Of a DNA stretch of 64,000 bases, positions 46,963 through 59,100 are shown in pieces (position 1 is the first letter of the stretch; the number at the start of each line of letters is the position of its first letter). A program made the position numbers and the translations under genes. Source of the stretch: Symsagittifera roscoffensis (lineage: Eukaryota > Xenacoelomorpha > Acoela > Convolutidae); assembly GCF_963678635.1 (NCBI RefSeq), contig NC_087071.1:28925325-28989324 (forward strand). Direction: 5' to 3'. The notes beneath the pieces are model-generated. The model searched no databases. It was not told where the DNA came from and worked only from the letters and a program-made list of their open reading frames with translations.

Positions 46963-49900
46963 ATTTTAAAGACAAAATGGACAGAAATCTTAATGGTTCT
47001 CTAACTTTGAAAATTTTCATTGATCTCAAAGCTAAATAGCTTCTCAAATTCTGATTCTTAAAGTTAGTTACATCAGAAAGTACAAGAAAAAGTTACCCAG
47101 AGAAGATGGCCTTTGATAAATTTGAACTTTCTTTCTTTCCATTTCTAGACTGTTTATCTCATATCGTTATCGAAAAAACCTATACCTTTGTAAGTTTCCA
47201 GAAAATTAGGTACCAATTTCATCTTTTTCATAAAAGCTGACTCAACTGTGCAAATTTTTAACCAACATAACAGGATGATTACAAAATAATTCAAAGTTCC
47301 CAAACCAAAGCTGAGTTTCATCAGTTATTCTACAAGTGGAAGCCAATGGTTTTAATTATTCCTTACTAATTTGTTGTTCCGACTTTCGCAGCGAAATTGA
47401 CAAAACACTTGTGCTCGACATGGTTTTTTGTTCGGACATTAATTAATAATTTTGTTTTTCATTAACTTTATTTTTTAGCCATTTTTGCTCTTCTTTGTGT
47501 CTTGTTCAGAAAAAAATGCGTTCAGTAAACCTTAATTTTCGAGCAAAAAATGCTTATAGCTAAAAGTGTGGAAATTGACTTTTATTCCAAAAAAGGACTT
47601 TGAACCGTTTTGGACTTTTTACCGTTAAAAAATTTCAGAATAAACAACTAAATTATTTCATGAGAAAGAGGCTGTTACTCAGCCCAATAGCGTTTCATAG
47701 ACATAAAAGTTTTACAACTTTAATAATTATTTTTGGCCATAAACCGAATATTCATTTTCTTATACAGTTTTTCGGATTTCGTTATTTTTCTTGGACTGTT
47801 GTTGGGCTGAGTGAGAATTTCTTCTGATATAAGTCTCCTGTCAAATAAGATTTTAATTTTAGCTTATTCTTGGTTAACTATAAAAAACAAAAAGGCCTAT
47901 TTTTGGGATAACACTTTTATATTTCTCATTTTATTTTGCATCATGATAGTTCCGGTAAAAATTTAAGCTTTTTTTTCTCTTTTTTTCTGTACTAAATCGA
48001 GAGTAACGCGATTTAAACTTCCTATGTTGTTCGCTTTTTCCGGTTAATATGAATTAGCACTGCTGTAGCTCCAAATGACAAAGAGTGACTTGAGAAATCT
48101 TTACTTTTATTCAAAGTTAGATAGTGACAACAATTTTTGTATTAGTTTCTTAATAAAAAGATATCATGAAAATACTCATAAGCCGGAAAAAACTACAGGA
48201 ACTTGGATGTAACTGTTCAAAAAAATTAACGAAAATTATAGAAATAAATGCAAAATTTTAATAAAATACAATTTGTGGCAGTTTACTTAAATTGTTTCTT
48301 TTCCGTTTATTTGACGAAATTTTATTATCATTGATTTGCTTACAAAAAGTAAACCACGAACAAAAATTCATGGAAGCTCTGCATTCAATGTTGAATGTTC
48401 ATTGGGAATGCGCAAACGATGCTTAAGAATGCAGGATGTTTCAGATCAATTTCCTCATAAAAATTGCAGAAGCTGAAAGATTGATTTAACTATGCAAATA
48501 GATGCTTTGCTTATGATAAGGCTTTTTTCAGGTGGTTGATAGATGTGGAACTTTGCAAATTTTGATTTTTTTACTCCCATTTTTCAACGAAAATGGTTTT
48601 TATTATAAGTTCTTGAGATTGAATGAAATTGTTTCACAGACACTTACAAGCATTATAATTACAAAAAAAGCAATGGCGAAGATCAGATAAAATCAAAATT
48701 ATTTGGTGAGTAATTAAGATACATATTTTTGCTTATTTTAAGAGCAAACAAGACGGCAGTCTTAATGGTTTTTAAATTTTCAAACTTTGGATTCGGGTTC
48801 TGATTTTCAAAGTTAGTTAAGTCAAAAAGTACAAGAAAAGTTACACAGAAAAGACGGCAGTTGATACATTTTCAGGCAATTGAACTATCTTTTTTTCCAT
48901 CTTTGGACTGTTTATCCGTTATCATTATCAAACAAAAACTTATAAATCTAGACGTTTCCAGGAAATAATTACCAAATGTCATCTTTTGCCTAAAAGTTGA
49001 CCTATTTGTGCAAAATTTCAACCAATATATCCAGAATATTACGAACTATTTCAAAGTTCCCAAACCAAAGCTTAGTTTCATCATTCTTTCTACAAGCGTA
49101 AGCCTATGGTTTTAGTTTTTCCTATGTGGTTTATTGTTCCGGCGTTCACAGCGAAAGTGACAAAATATTTGTGCTCGGGGTAGTTTTTTTTAACTATCCA
49201 GGTTTTTTCTTCTTTACGTCTTAATCAGAAAAAACAAACGTTCAGTTACACTTTTTTTGCACAACGACAGCTTAACTACAAAAGATGGGATAAATCCGGT
49301 AAACTTATTTTTCTAAGCAAAATTGGTTAAAACTGAAAGTTGGGAAGTTGAAATTTATTCCAAAAAAAAGATCATTTTGGTTTGTTTTTTACTTAACAAA
49401 AAACTCCGAAAGACTCTTACTCAGCCCAACAAGGATCCATGAAGGTAAAATTTAACGTTTTTTTAACCTATTTTTCTCATAAACCGAATACTCATTTTCT
49501 TATACAGTTTTTCGGAGATCATTAATTTCTTGGAATGTTGTTAGGCTGAGTGAGAAGTTCTTCTGATATATGTTGTTTGTCAAATAAAATTATAAATTTA
49601 GCGTAATTTCTAGTTAATTAAGTAGTCAAAATGGCCCATTTTTGTGAAAAAACTTTAGTTTCGAATTTCGCAAATTATTTTGCATCTTGAGATTTCCGGT
49701 GAAAATCAAAGCTTTTTTTTCTTCTTTTTTCTGTACCAATTCGAGAGAAACGCGGTTTAACTTTCCACTGTTGTCCGTTTTTTTTCTGATTATTTTGAAT
49801 CAGTACTGCTGTAGCTCAAAATCGCACAGAGAAACTTGAGAAGGCTGTACATTTTCCAGAATTAGATGCTGACCACAATTTTTGAATTAAATTCTGTATA

Positions 49901-51060
49901 CTGTGATACCTTGAAAATACAGATAAGCCGGATCAAACTGCAGAATTTGGATGTAATTGTTCAAAAATTAACATAAATTATACAAAAAATTGACAATTCT
50001 TGTTTGAAACAAATTGATCCAGTTTGATCAAATTGTATTTCATTCAAATAATTGATGAAATTTCATTAGTATTGATATGTTTGCAACAAGAAAAACACGA
50101 AGAAAAGAACCATGAAAGCTGTGCAATCATTGTTGAATAATCGGATTGCTCAAACTCGCTAAGAATACAGGATGTTTCAGATGAACTTCCTCATAACAAA
50201 TGCAGGAGCTGAAAGTGTGATCTAACTTTGCAAATATATGAAAATTTTGCTTAAGATTATGTTTTTTTCAGGCGGTTGGGAGATGTGGAACTTTAAGAAA
50301 CCTTAAGTTTCTACTCCCAGTTTCAAACAAAAAATGCTTTTTATTCAAAGTTGATATTCAGTTCTTGAGATTGAAATAAATTGTTTCACGAACACTTACA
50401 AGCAAAATAATTACAAAAATTAGCAATGGCGTAGAACAAATACAAAATAAAATATTTGGTGAGTAATTAAGATGCAAATTTTTGTTGAGTTTAAAGGCAA
50501 AAAGGAAGGTAGTCTTAATAGTTCTCAATTTTGCGAACTTTCGATTGGCTCTTAAAGTTAAAAAAGGTTCTCAAATTTTTTTTCTCATTTTTAGCTACGT
50601 CAGAAAGTAGAAGAAAAAATTACTCAGAGAAGATGGCATATGAGAAATTTTCAGACAAAAGGTATCAGTAAAGCAATTGACTTTTCTTTTTTCACCTCAG
50701 GACGGTTTATCTGTTATTATTATCAAAAAAATAGCTATACGTCTATAGGTTTCCAGAAACTAAGTACCAATTGTCATCTTTTTCCTAAAATTTGACCTAA
50801 TTGTGCAAAATTTCAAACCTTGTATCCGGAATCTTACGAAGTATTTCGAAGTTCCCAGACCAAAGCTGAGTTTCATCAGTTATTGCACAAAGAGAAAGCC
50901 AATGATTTTAGTTATTCCTTAGTAGTTCATTGTTCCGTCTTTCGCAACGAACTTGACGAAACATTTGTGCTCGGGATGTTTTTTCTTCAGACAAATTTCG
51001 GTTTTTTAACTAACATTTTTGAAGGAAATTTTTATTATCATTGAAAAGGTGTTATTGTTT
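46963..51060 (+). repeat. Older tandem units of the same family, period about 1.75 kb
   Basis: Landmarks of the recent units recur. AGCACTrCTGTAGCTCCAAATGACAAAGAG is at 44287, 46281 and 48056, and in diverged form at 49802. CAGGTGGTTGrTAGATGTGGAACTTT is near 44752, 46744 and 48531, with CAGGCGGTTGGGAGATGTGG near 50271. GTGAGTmATTnAGATGCATATTTTTG is near 44940, 46933, 48704 and 50458. The older units also hold AGTACAAGAAAAAGTTAC and TTCAAAGTTCCCAAACCAAAG blocks (47079/48828/50597 and 47290/49050/50850). Divergence is substantial, but the order is kept. No gene with conserved frame is seen. Confidence 0.8.
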
Positions 51061-51412
51061 TTTTTTCATAGAGTTATGGGGGTTTAAAGATTGCCATTTT
51101 TGCCAATTTGGGTCAATTAACGCGCTAATAACACGTACGCGGAGACTTCATCCGTTCTAAAAATTGTTCCAAATTAGTTGAAGGAAGCTTATCTCCCATA
51201 AAAGATTTGTTAGTAGGAGCGAATTTTATCACTTGGTACTTTTTATGGCGTGTGTGTGAAAGGGGGGTATGATTTTCACAAAAGCCTCAAGTTTTGGAAA
51301 TATTTATTTTTTTTTCGTTTCGTTTAATGATATTAAAATTGTTCATGTTATTACTGCTCCAAAGACATTCAAAAGCAGTCGGAACATTCACAGTATCGCC
51401 TTGATACGAGCA
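50815..51412 (+). repeat. Dispersed repeat, copy 1 (gatacgagcag family)
   Basis: Shared phrases are GATTGCCATTTTTGCCAA, CATCCGTTCTAAAAATTGTTC, TTTGTTAGTAGGAGCGAA, CATGTTATTACTGCTCC and CCTTGATACGAGCAG. The left part merges with the last unit of the tandem array, so the array and this repeat may be parts of one element. Related copies are at 53802-54360, 54500-54960, and 55640-56026 continued at 60411-60560. Confidence 0.6.
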
Positions 51413-52387
51413 GTATTGTTTTAACTAGTTAGTGGTGATCAGTCTTTTGAGATAAAGATATGATAGTGTGTAGTCTGGGTGGAAAGCAACCATCATGATT
51501 GAATGGCTGAACCACAGACCTTTCTAGTTGCTATTTTTGAGAAAGTGTGATATTTCAATCAGAATTTCAGACAGCCTAAACGTTTCTATATGATGTCAAC
51601 TTCTGCAGTATTCGTTCCTTCTATCAGGATAAATATTTCATCTCTTGTCTGAAAACTTGGGTTTGCCAATGTACTGTTTTCTGTTCGCATGATTTTTCTT
51701 TTTTTTTTTTAAAAAAACACGTTCTATTAATCTGCCATATTGCTATATTGGAACCAGATCTAACCAGTTTTTTTTTTGTTTTCTTCGCAATTTAGCACTG
51801 GAAAACATTTATAACTAATCAATCATGATACAATACTAAATCTTACGATAAATTGTAAAGCTGAAACTATTGATAGTTTCAACCGGAGAGTAACTTAAAA
51901 CAGACGCCAATCAGTTGCTTCCTTCTCACCTCTAACGTCGCAAGAGTACCAATATACTCTAAATCTACTCAGACTAGGAAATATAAAATCAAGATTAGGA
52001 AATGTATTAGACTAAGAAGTTGCACGAATCTATCCGGCCAAAAATAAGATAGCGTGACGAACAGACGGTGAAGCCTATTCGAAATTACTCTACGAGAAGG
52101 CTATCCCGGACAACCTCATAACGAATACGATATAGTATTGAGCTCTTTGGCTCTTTGGCTCTCATAACTTATCTATTCGAAATTAATACTTATAATTTGG
52201 TTTAAAATGTCCATAAAACATTTTGTTATGAAAAGAAACAATTGGACAACATGCAATCAGACAACATTAAGATAATCAAAACGGACCTGTCTCATTTGAG
52301 CAGATGTGATCTACCTTCTCTTTAAATTGAACTATTTTAGCTAAAAGTACAGAGTTGCAGGCAAGTTTTTTTTTTAATAAACTGGTA
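51413..52387. other. Gene-free stretch
   Basis: AT-rich, with somewhat higher GC at 51890-52150. No coding exon or repeat family is recognised. Confidence 0.35.
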
Positions 52388-52555
52388 AAAAAGGCGCGTT
52401 TTTTTTTGGCTCCCGCTCCCCCTCAAAATTAAAAAACGCTGACTTAGAAATTAAGGACTTCTCAGCGAAAAATGGGTTCCTTAAAAATGTACAAAAATTG
52501 TTACTTTGGGTCTTCAGGAAAAAAGCGTCCAACACCCCCCTCCCCGCTGCCACAT
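52388..52555 (-). mobile_element. hAT-type MITE, decayed fragment
   Basis: GGCGCGTTTTTTTTTGGCTC, CCGCTCCCCCTCAAAATTA, AAAATGGGTTCCTTAAAAAT and ACTTTGGGTCTTCAG follow the order of the reverse-oriented copies, and the right end is near CCGCTGCCACATCC. Only part of the element is left, and its termini are eroded. Confidence 0.5.
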
Positions 52556-52877
52556 CCCTCATCCTCTAAATGGTCATAACTTGAAAAATGCATGAACTTT
52601 TCACATCAATTATTCAGCCATTAAATTATCAGAACTCGACTGATGTTCAAAGCTGAATCATAAAATCCTATCAATTAACGTCCAACAAACTTTGTCCCAG
52701 TCAAGTTCCTTTCTTGTTTTTCATTTATTGCTATGGCTACAAAATTTTATTGAACTCATCGCTTAAAAACCCGACAATCAAATAATTTAGGTTCTCTAAT
52801 GTATTAGCTCATAGTTTTTATAGTTTACAAAAGCAAAAAAATATAAGTTGGCTAGCTTGGTTAGCTTTTGCTAATTT

Positions 52878-53608
52878 TTATCGAAATTCCAGCATGTACA
52901 AATAAGTGCCAACAATTGTCATAATGGAAGCATAAAAGTTAGATTCTATTTTTCTTCCAATTGAGCTCCAGCGTTTTTTCCACCGTTTTTCACAACATTC
53001 ACAGTCTTTTGAACTTCGCTTCGAAGTCGGCTTATCGCAACTTGATGAATAATCAGAATTTTCATCGTCTGAGCTTGAGACCTCATTTCTATTCAAATAA
53101 TCCGTCAAATCAGGCGGAAAACTCTCACAAACTTGAGTTTTGTCATTTCCCGGTTGATAAATCCAGGTATAATATTTCGGCATATACGTCTGCAACGACC
53201 TCGGTTTTGTCCAGTAGCATTTTTGCATCGGAAGGTCTAAAGTCTCGTTTTTGACACACAGTCCCGCAGTGTTGTTTAGATCTCGATGCAACCCGTATTG
53301 ATGCATGAAACATAATTCGCAAAGATCTGTGTTGTTGGTTTTGTCGTGGAAAAGGGAGCAGTTTCCGTTTATGAACCAATTGTAAAAAGGACCTATAGTT
53401 ATATTGTTATTGAAAATTCGTCGAAAGCGAAAGTTTTGCCCATTGACAAGCGTGCCGTATTCAATTCTTTGAAGTGATTGCCCCAAAATAAGTGAAAACG
53501 CGAAGTCTAAATTGTAGAAGACTTCCTTGGTCATATATGGAGGACCCCCCAGGAGCGAAATCTCGACACCATTGATAGTTTGCCAGTAACGACTGACTTG
53601 TTTGAAAT
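52878..53608 (-). CDS. Cys-rich, probably extracellular protein, 3' terminal exon
   Basis: On the minus strand the acceptor tgtatccacag ends just before 53608, and the frame is open for about 243 codons to TAA at 52878-52880. It is by far the longest clean frame in this part of the window. It carries several N-glycosylation sequons (NNIT, NGNCS, NNTD, NNTA, NETL) and Cys motifs GNCSLF, TDLCELCFMHQYGLHRD, GLCVKN, QKCYWTKPR and TQVCESFPPDL. An Asp/Ser-rich stretch is followed by DCECCEKRWKKRW and a hydrophobic C-terminus (FYASIMTIVGTYLYMLEF). I infer an extracellular or lumenal domain with a C-terminal membrane segment and short basic border. The family is not recognised. Upstream exons were not found; a TTG-started single-exon reading is less likely. 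Confidence 0.55.
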
Positions 53609-53801
53609 CTGTGGATACATTATAGAGTAGTTTACACAACCTTTTTTAAAAATCGGTCTTGACCCCGTCACTTTCGTCGCAACTGAACCAGTACCGAGAT
53701 TCACCTCCACTTAATTAACGCTACTCATACAGTTTCGCACAAGGAGCCTATGAAAAAATGTATTCTCACAAAATCGTAAATTGTCTGACAAGCATTTGAT
53801 T

Positions 53802-54360
53802 TCAGCGAGGGTACTGCTCACTGAGTCTATACGAAACTAGACTACTCGTATCAGGACGAAGCCTTGAATGTACCAACTGACTATTAAGGTCTATGGAGCA
53901 GTAATAACATGAAAAAAGAGATGGTAATAAAATGAATTGAAAATTTTTTCTTGTTTCAAAATTGGAGTTTTTTTGAGAAAACCATCCTCTACACGCCATA
54001 TAAAAAGTGATAGACTTGGCTCCTAGTAACAAACCAGTTATGGCAAGTATGCTTCCTTCAAACAATTGTGAATTATTTCTAAGACGGATTATATCTCCGC
54101 TCATGCGTTAATAGCGCAAAATAAATCGTGCGTTAAATGTTCCACCTTGGCCAAAAATGGCAATTTTTAAACCATCCTAATTTTACGGGAAATGATCACA
54201 AGTGAAGTAATTTTTTCTAATTTTAAGCTCAAGACAACAATACTTTTTGAATGAGATAAACAATTCTGCCAAAAAAGCTAGTTGAAAATTCAAAATTTAT
54301 CTGAAGAAAAAACCACAAACCACAAATATTCTGTTACTTTCGTTACAAAAGTCGGAACAA
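53802..54360 (-). repeat. Dispersed repeat, copy 2 (inverted)
   Basis: On the minus strand this follows copy 1: ATTGCCATTTTTGGCCAA, AATCCGTCTTAGAAATAATTC, GTTTGTTACTAGGAGCCAAG, CATGTTATTACTGCTCCATAG and CCTGATACGAGTAGTC. It lies just upstream of the Cys-rich exon at 52878-53608, so that gene's intron, if any, must contain it. Confidence 0.65.
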
Positions 54361-54499
54361 CAACACTACACTGAATTGTGCGAAAAGTTTGAAGTATCAG
54401 AGCTATGGCTAAGTATATTCAGTATTGTTTCAGTACAAAAGCAGCAAGGATTCAAGTAATGGAATGAACACAAAGATCAAACAAGAATGTTCGTGTCTG

Positions 54500-54960
54500 T
54501 TTGGACTGCCTTTTAAAGTCCGTGGAGCAGTAATAACATGAAAAAAATAAAACTAAGAACTCAGAATGTTTTTCTTTATTTTGAGTTTTTTTTTTGACAT
54601 GTATCCTTCACACACCAAATAAAGTACAATTTTATAGACTTTTGTGCTTTAAAAAAATCATTTTTGGCAAATATGCTTCCATCAAACAATTTGGAACGAC
54701 TTTTAAGACGGATTAAATCTCCAGTTAAAAGCGCGAAATATATCGCGCGTTAATTGTCCCCTATTGGCCAAAGTGGTAATCTTCAAGCCCCAAAACTTTA
54801 GAAAAATTGATCAAATGAAAAATATTTTTCGTAGATATACGTTCTGGACATCATTACGTTTTGAATGATAAATAAAATTTCCGTCATAAAAGGCTAGTTA
54901 AAAATTCGAAGTTTGAAAAAACCAGCTAAGCACAAAAAACTCTGCTTCTTTCGGACAACT
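54500..54960 (-). repeat. Dispersed repeat, copy 3 (inverted, truncated)
   Basis: On the minus strand: GATTACCACTTTGGCCAA, AATCCGTCTTAAAAGTCGTTC, GGAAGCATATTTGCC and CATGTTATTACTGCTCCACGG. The GATACGAGCAG end is not present. Same orientation as copy 2 and adjacent to it. Confidence 0.6.
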
Positions 54961-55639
54961 CTTACAAATCTATCAGCATTTTTTCAATTGAGATGGTAAT
55001 AATTGTAGTACAGGCTTGTTGAAAAAAGCATAAGAGACAACACTAGAGCATAAAATCGAAGAAAACGCTTCAAAATGTTTGATGGTAACTCTCAGAAGTA
55101 CTATGTGAATCTCTTAAACGCTCTTAATCTCTTTTTTGATTCCTGAGAGCTAATCCATATCATTACCCAGTGGATAAACGAATATGGTGTATAACCAAAA
55201 AGTAAAAACTTCCTGTCAAAATTGTGAAGTAAATATATTATAACTAAAAATATCTCTTGTTTTTCGAAAACATTTTTTTTAAATTAAAAAAATTCATTTT
55301 TTTTTTGAAATCAGCCATTCTCATTTCAAGTGCCGTTTTTGGCTTCAAGGGTTTAATTTTTTTTCAGGGTTTTATAAGGCAGTTTATGTCTACGATAAGT
55401 TTTCATACTGTGTGAAATTGTTAAAACCAGAAAAAACAGATTCTTACAACATTTACACCGATAAGTTTCTCACATCGATAAGTTTCTTAAATTCTCAATG
55501 GATACGGTGTTTTCCAGGCCCTGAAAAACAGTAGTACTAGAAACCAAAAATAGATATTGAGATCACGAATTTGGCACTGATCATTTCGAAGTAGAGGTAA
55601 AATAGAGGACAAAAACCCGACTCAGCGTTGAAAATTATT

Positions 55640-56026
55640 CACAATGGTATTTGTCATTGTTCCTAATTTCGCAACAAAAGTAACGGAGTATTTGTGCACG
55701 ATTTGATTTTTTTTCTTCGGAAAAATTTTGACTGTTTAACTAACTATTTTTGACGATAGTTCAAAAACTATAGATGTCTTGAGCCTAATTTTGAAAATAT
55801 ATTTCACCTGTGATCATTTTTAGTTACGGCGATTTAAAGATTAGCATTTTGGCTAACTTGAATCAATTAACGTGCGATATAGATTGCGCTATTAACGTGT
55901 AAACGGGAGATTTAACCCGTCTTAGAAATCGTTCCAATTTTTTTTTGGAAGAAGCTTGTTCGCCATAATTGATTTGCTACAAGGAGCGAAATTTGTCACT
56001 TTGTATTTTATATGGTATGTGGGGGG
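55640..56026 (+). repeat. Dispersed repeat, copy 4, left part, split by the BEL/Pao element
   Basis: TTCGCAACAAAAGTAACGGA, ACCCGTCTTAGAAATCGTTCC, GATTTGCTACAAGGAGCGAA and ATTTTATATGGTATGTGGGG run up to the LTR at 56027. The expected continuation (GGGGATGATTTTCACAAAA, then TTTTACTGCTC and CCCTGATACGAGCAG) is found on the far side of the LTR element at 60416-60545. The retroelement therefore inserted into this repeat copy. Confidence 0.7.
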
Positions 56027-56171
56027 TGTTCAAGACAAGATACTGATTATATGTCTCAAATGGTCTCTTCCTTCGCGGAAGTCAAATTTATGGTTAATTA
56101 GTTCGCAACAATTCATGCCACTATTAAATGGTTCTACCGCGTTTTGCGAGAATTACTGTGAGACAAATTCA
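56027..56171 (-). repeat. BEL/Pao 3' LTR
   Basis: On the plus strand TGTTCAAGACAAGATACTGATT runs to GAGACAAATTCA; on the minus strand it is bounded by TG and CA. It matches 60267-60410 with scattered differences, so the insertion is not recent. Confidence 0.75.
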
Positions 56172-59100
56172 TGTCATGAATATCCTCAAGGAGAGATCTT
56201 ATTTAGAACCGAAGGGGAGGGGTTGAGACCTGTTTTTTTGTTGTTGTAGTACAATTGAAGTGGTCTTAAATCTATTTTTGTGGGGATACGAGGGCGAGTT
56301 TCACCACTGGTCTCGTTAAAGTACCTAGGGTTGTTTTCAGTTTACAGGTTAAAAAGTCGAAGTTTGAAAAGTCGAGGTCGAGGGTTGAACCCCCAACTTT
56401 ACTGCGCAATTCCCCGTGTAGCACTGTCTGCTGGGTTGAGTTTACCAGAAATGTGTTTTCAATGTTCGGCTTTGCATAAAGTAAGTATATCATCAACTCT
56501 GTTTGCGCCGTAAGTTTTCAGTTTACTAGGTGATGCAATCCAGGACAAAACAGTACAACTATCTGTCCAAAAATGAGTGAAATGATGTTTTATTCGCATT
56601 TCATCAGTAGCGAACTTTAACAGCCGAGCAGCCATAAGGGCGGCTTGTAATTCCATTTTCTCTTGCTCTCCATCGTGCTCAATGCTTTTTCCAAGAATCT
56701 TAGGTGTCGTTTGTTTTTATCAGAATATGTTGCTTTGTTATCTTCGTGAATGCCCTATTCTTCCACCTTTCAAAACTTTTCCACTAATTCAAAGATAGTA
56801 GCGTCTTCTTGACCATTTAAGTCAATGAATTTCGTTGAATGTGAATTTGATCAGGAACTATTAGATTTCGGGTTGAGTGGGCCAGTGATCGTCTAACCTA
56901 GTAGATTATTGACAGCGTAGGGGGTGCCTGTAGAACCTTTCCTGATTTTCCAGGAAAACATCTACCTGAAGCAATAGGTGCACTGTCTTGTCGCCTAGAT
57001 CAGGAAAGTTGGCATGTCGATGTTGATTGTAGAGTGAGCACGTTCTGTTAAGGTTGTTTGCGTCGATGGCGTCAAAACTCAGAGCTTCAACTAAATAGAC
57101 TGACTGTAGACTAAAAGTAGTCTTAGTTGTGTTATTTGGTCCGATACTAAGCTGGACTAGAGAGGAAGACACTTTGTCCTTACTGAAAACACCTCGTACA
57201 CTAAGCTGTAGTTGTTGGCTTGATTTACATTGAAGTGTGTCAGCTGTTTGCTAAGGATGTATGAGCAGCTGCTGCAGTTGTCGAGTATGGCGTAGCAATC
57301 TAGTTTGACGCCATTGTTAAAAGTGTCACCGGCACAAAAAGTAACTGATTTCTGATCTTTCTCATATTTTCGATTGGATCCTTAGCTTGTTTCGAGGACT
57401 TGTTTACTGTAGTGCCAAGCTGCTTGTTTTTTGATTTTTTGCCTTTGAAACGGCTTTTTGTCTATTTGTAGAGTTTAAAGGTGTTTTCCTCAGCATTAGT
57501 GGACGAAACATCGCTTAGCCGATGTGCCTTCACTAAATCTGTGTTGGCTTTAGCAGTTTAAGCACAGTTTATGTTGTTCACCAGCTCTCCCCGTTGATCT
57601 ACGGGAAGTTTCAAAAAGTCCAGAAATTTTCCAATATAGTGGACTTTGTTATCTATTGGACAAGTTAAAGTTGGTGCTCTTGTCGATATACCTGAAGATT
57701 TGCCGTAGTTTTGACTGGACATAGAAGTAATTTGGTTGGGTTGGCTGTCGGTTTGTTGATGCTTCGTAGGTAAGCGATTTCCTCCCGCTTCGTTTGATTT
57801 CGATGGTTCTATGTCCAGGTTCTCACATGCTCAGGGCTAGTTATTCAGGTACTGCGTCAATTTTTTGAGTGATGCGTAATCGAGGTCGTGCAGCACGTAT
57901 TATTCTTCCCACTTTTTAGTTGACTTATTGGGAGTTTTGAGCGAGCAAGTCGGGTCAGTTTACTAGAATTTAGATAAGCGGTTTAGTCGTTGAGTTCGAA
58001 GTTGTAAATTAGTTTCCGTAGGAAAACAGCGTATCTGATAAAGCCCTGTGGTTCGCTTACTATCAATTTGTCGATTTTTTAAAGTTCCCTGATGATCGCT
58101 GACACCACATATTTTGGGTTACCGTATTAGCGCACTAATTCAAGTATTGGCTGCTCATACTAAGAAGAACTGTTTCCTTAGCTCTCTATCAAGGATTTAG
58201 CATTATCAGTGCATAATGACTGCAAATAAATAATTTTTTCAAGCGGGCTTAGCTTGTTGCCTATCGCAGTCTGAAAGAGTTCCAACTAGTTGTTCCACTC
58301 AAGTGGGTTGCCGTTAAACTTTTGTAGTTTTATATCTAATAATTTGAATCCTTTCAAACTGTAGTTGATGCCAGTGGTCGGATGATTGGTAACAAGGTTG
58401 CTGACTTATCTTTCTACATTGCCGAATTGACTGCTGTGTTATTGTTCCTGTGAATACGAGTTAGTCCTATGGAGGTCGTTGAAGTGGTTGGCAACGCACT
58501 GTGCTGATGTAGTAGCAGGACTATTCGCAATAGAAGTTATTAGCAGGCCGTATCCGTTTTTGCCAGTTGACATCTGGGCTTCATGTGTTGAGTTGTCGTT
58601 CCAAATGGGATTTTCAATGGAAACTGGTGGACGCGAGAAGTTGTATCGTAGAGGAGCGCGAAAATTGAAAGTACCCAGGTTTGCAGTCGGTGATACTGAT
58701 CTGAAATCAGTTGTAGTGGTAGCGGTGACATTGTTGATTGTCTGATCCTTAGCTCTGTTGGTTCCTCTTAGAGGTGGGAAACTATAGCGTTGAGGAGCGT
58801 CTAAGTCGAAAGTGCTCAAGTCGTAGGTGGACGTGTAAATTGAAAAGCCGACAGCCGTAGTACTGATGACGCTGTTGGCCAAATTTTCAGTAGTATTTGA
58901 AATTTTTACTCTACACTGGCTGTTGCAGATGCTCCTTTCATTCTGAGTGGGTTGTTTGACCTTTGTGGAAACTGAACAATCGTTTGTCAAGACCTTTCCG
59001 TACTTCCTAACATTGATTGGTAGGTCGCACTTTCTTTTTCGTAGCGTTGAAGCAATTTCGGGGCAGTCTTGTACCTCCTAAGTGGAAAACGCTTCTAAGT

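Noticed and set aside
42977-51060. Tandem array considered as rDNA, histone or snRNA cluster
   Set aside because: It is very AT-rich, with none of the conserved rRNA, histone or snRNA sequences.
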